From the NCBI RefSeq assembly GCF_027922145.1, contig NZ_BSFC01000007.1, positions 58,792 through 122,791 of the forward strand: 64,000 nucleotides of DNA. Reading direction: 5' to 3'. Below, one piece after another: positions 64,000-64,000 of this stretch (positions within the stretch are counted from its first letter, which is position 1; every line of letters starts with the position of its first letter). The DNA is from Novosphingobium resinovorum. Its GTDB lineage: Bacteria; Pseudomonadota; Alphaproteobacteria; Sphingomonadales; Sphingomonadaceae. The position numbers and the translations under genes were made by a program. The notes below the pieces were generated by a model, which was given only the letters and a program-made list of their open reading frames with translations, was not told the origin of the DNA and did no database searches.

Positions 64000-64000
64000 G

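Overview
The window is GC-rich alphaproteobacterial chromosome, most likely from the Sphingomonadales (a Novosphingobium, Sphingobium or Sphingomonas relative). This rests on the many TonB-dependent receptors, an STN-type receptor with FecI/FecR regulators, a cytochrome bc1 operon encoded as Rieske, cytochrome b and cytochrome c1, a sphingomonad-style heparinase II/III protein next to rpe, and palindromic repeats between genes. The species cannot be fixed by reading alone. Every base is covered by genes or discussed below. The first and last genes are cut by the window edges.

Region 1 (1-8.4 kb) is metal and metalloid handling. After a GMC oxidoreductase tail and an SDR enzyme comes an arsR-arsC-aquaporin-arsH operon without an efflux pump. 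Its aquaporin appears to have lost the segment holding the second NPA loop. Next are a MerR-family metal sensor, a CDF cation exporter and a TonB receptor. The exporter and the receptor carry matching MerR-type promoters: an 8-3-8 dyad inside a 19-bp spacer. An ECF sigma factor and a FecR-like anti-sigma factor follow.

Region 2 (8.5-22.4 kb) holds an STN-domain TonB receptor followed directly by a secreted purple acid phosphatase, so the four genes from 6.9 to 13.1 kb look like one signalling and scavenging unit. A cobalamin riboswitch precedes a third TonB receptor. Then come rlmJ, an outer-membrane phospholipase A with an extra N-terminal domain, an MHS-type MFS transporter, and two stretches of gene debris. 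One debris stretch has an integrase stub beside tRNA-Gly, a likely old island scar.

Region 3 (22.7-38.2 kb) is mostly housekeeping: malonyl-CoA decarboxylase, apt, the bc1 complex, a YfiH/PgeF-type enzyme, pepN, a YeeZ-like epimerase, an EamA transporter, threonine aldolase, a small GNAT protein and an M20 amidohydrolase. It ends with a Wzx-like flippase.

Region 4 (38.2-43.8 kb) is the most interesting: two nucleotidyltransferases, a HIT protein, a CDP-alcohol phosphatidyltransferase with an extra N-terminal domain, a diacylglycerol/sphingosine-kinase-like enzyme and a protein with Tam41-like features, flanked by the flippase. Together they suggest a pathway for an unusual polar lipid, possibly a sphingolipid headgroup.

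Region 5 (43.8-64 kb) holds rpe, the heparinase-like protein, a possible 33-residue membrane peptide gene, purH, a Zur-like regulator, dxs, rsgA, a POT peptide transporter with two exported amidohydrolases, ihfB, tRNA-Leu, a PilZ protein with a structured leader, an ABC exporter, queG and the tail of a flavoprotein reductase. A palindromic repeat of about 77 bp occurs five times between 24.8 and 53 kb.
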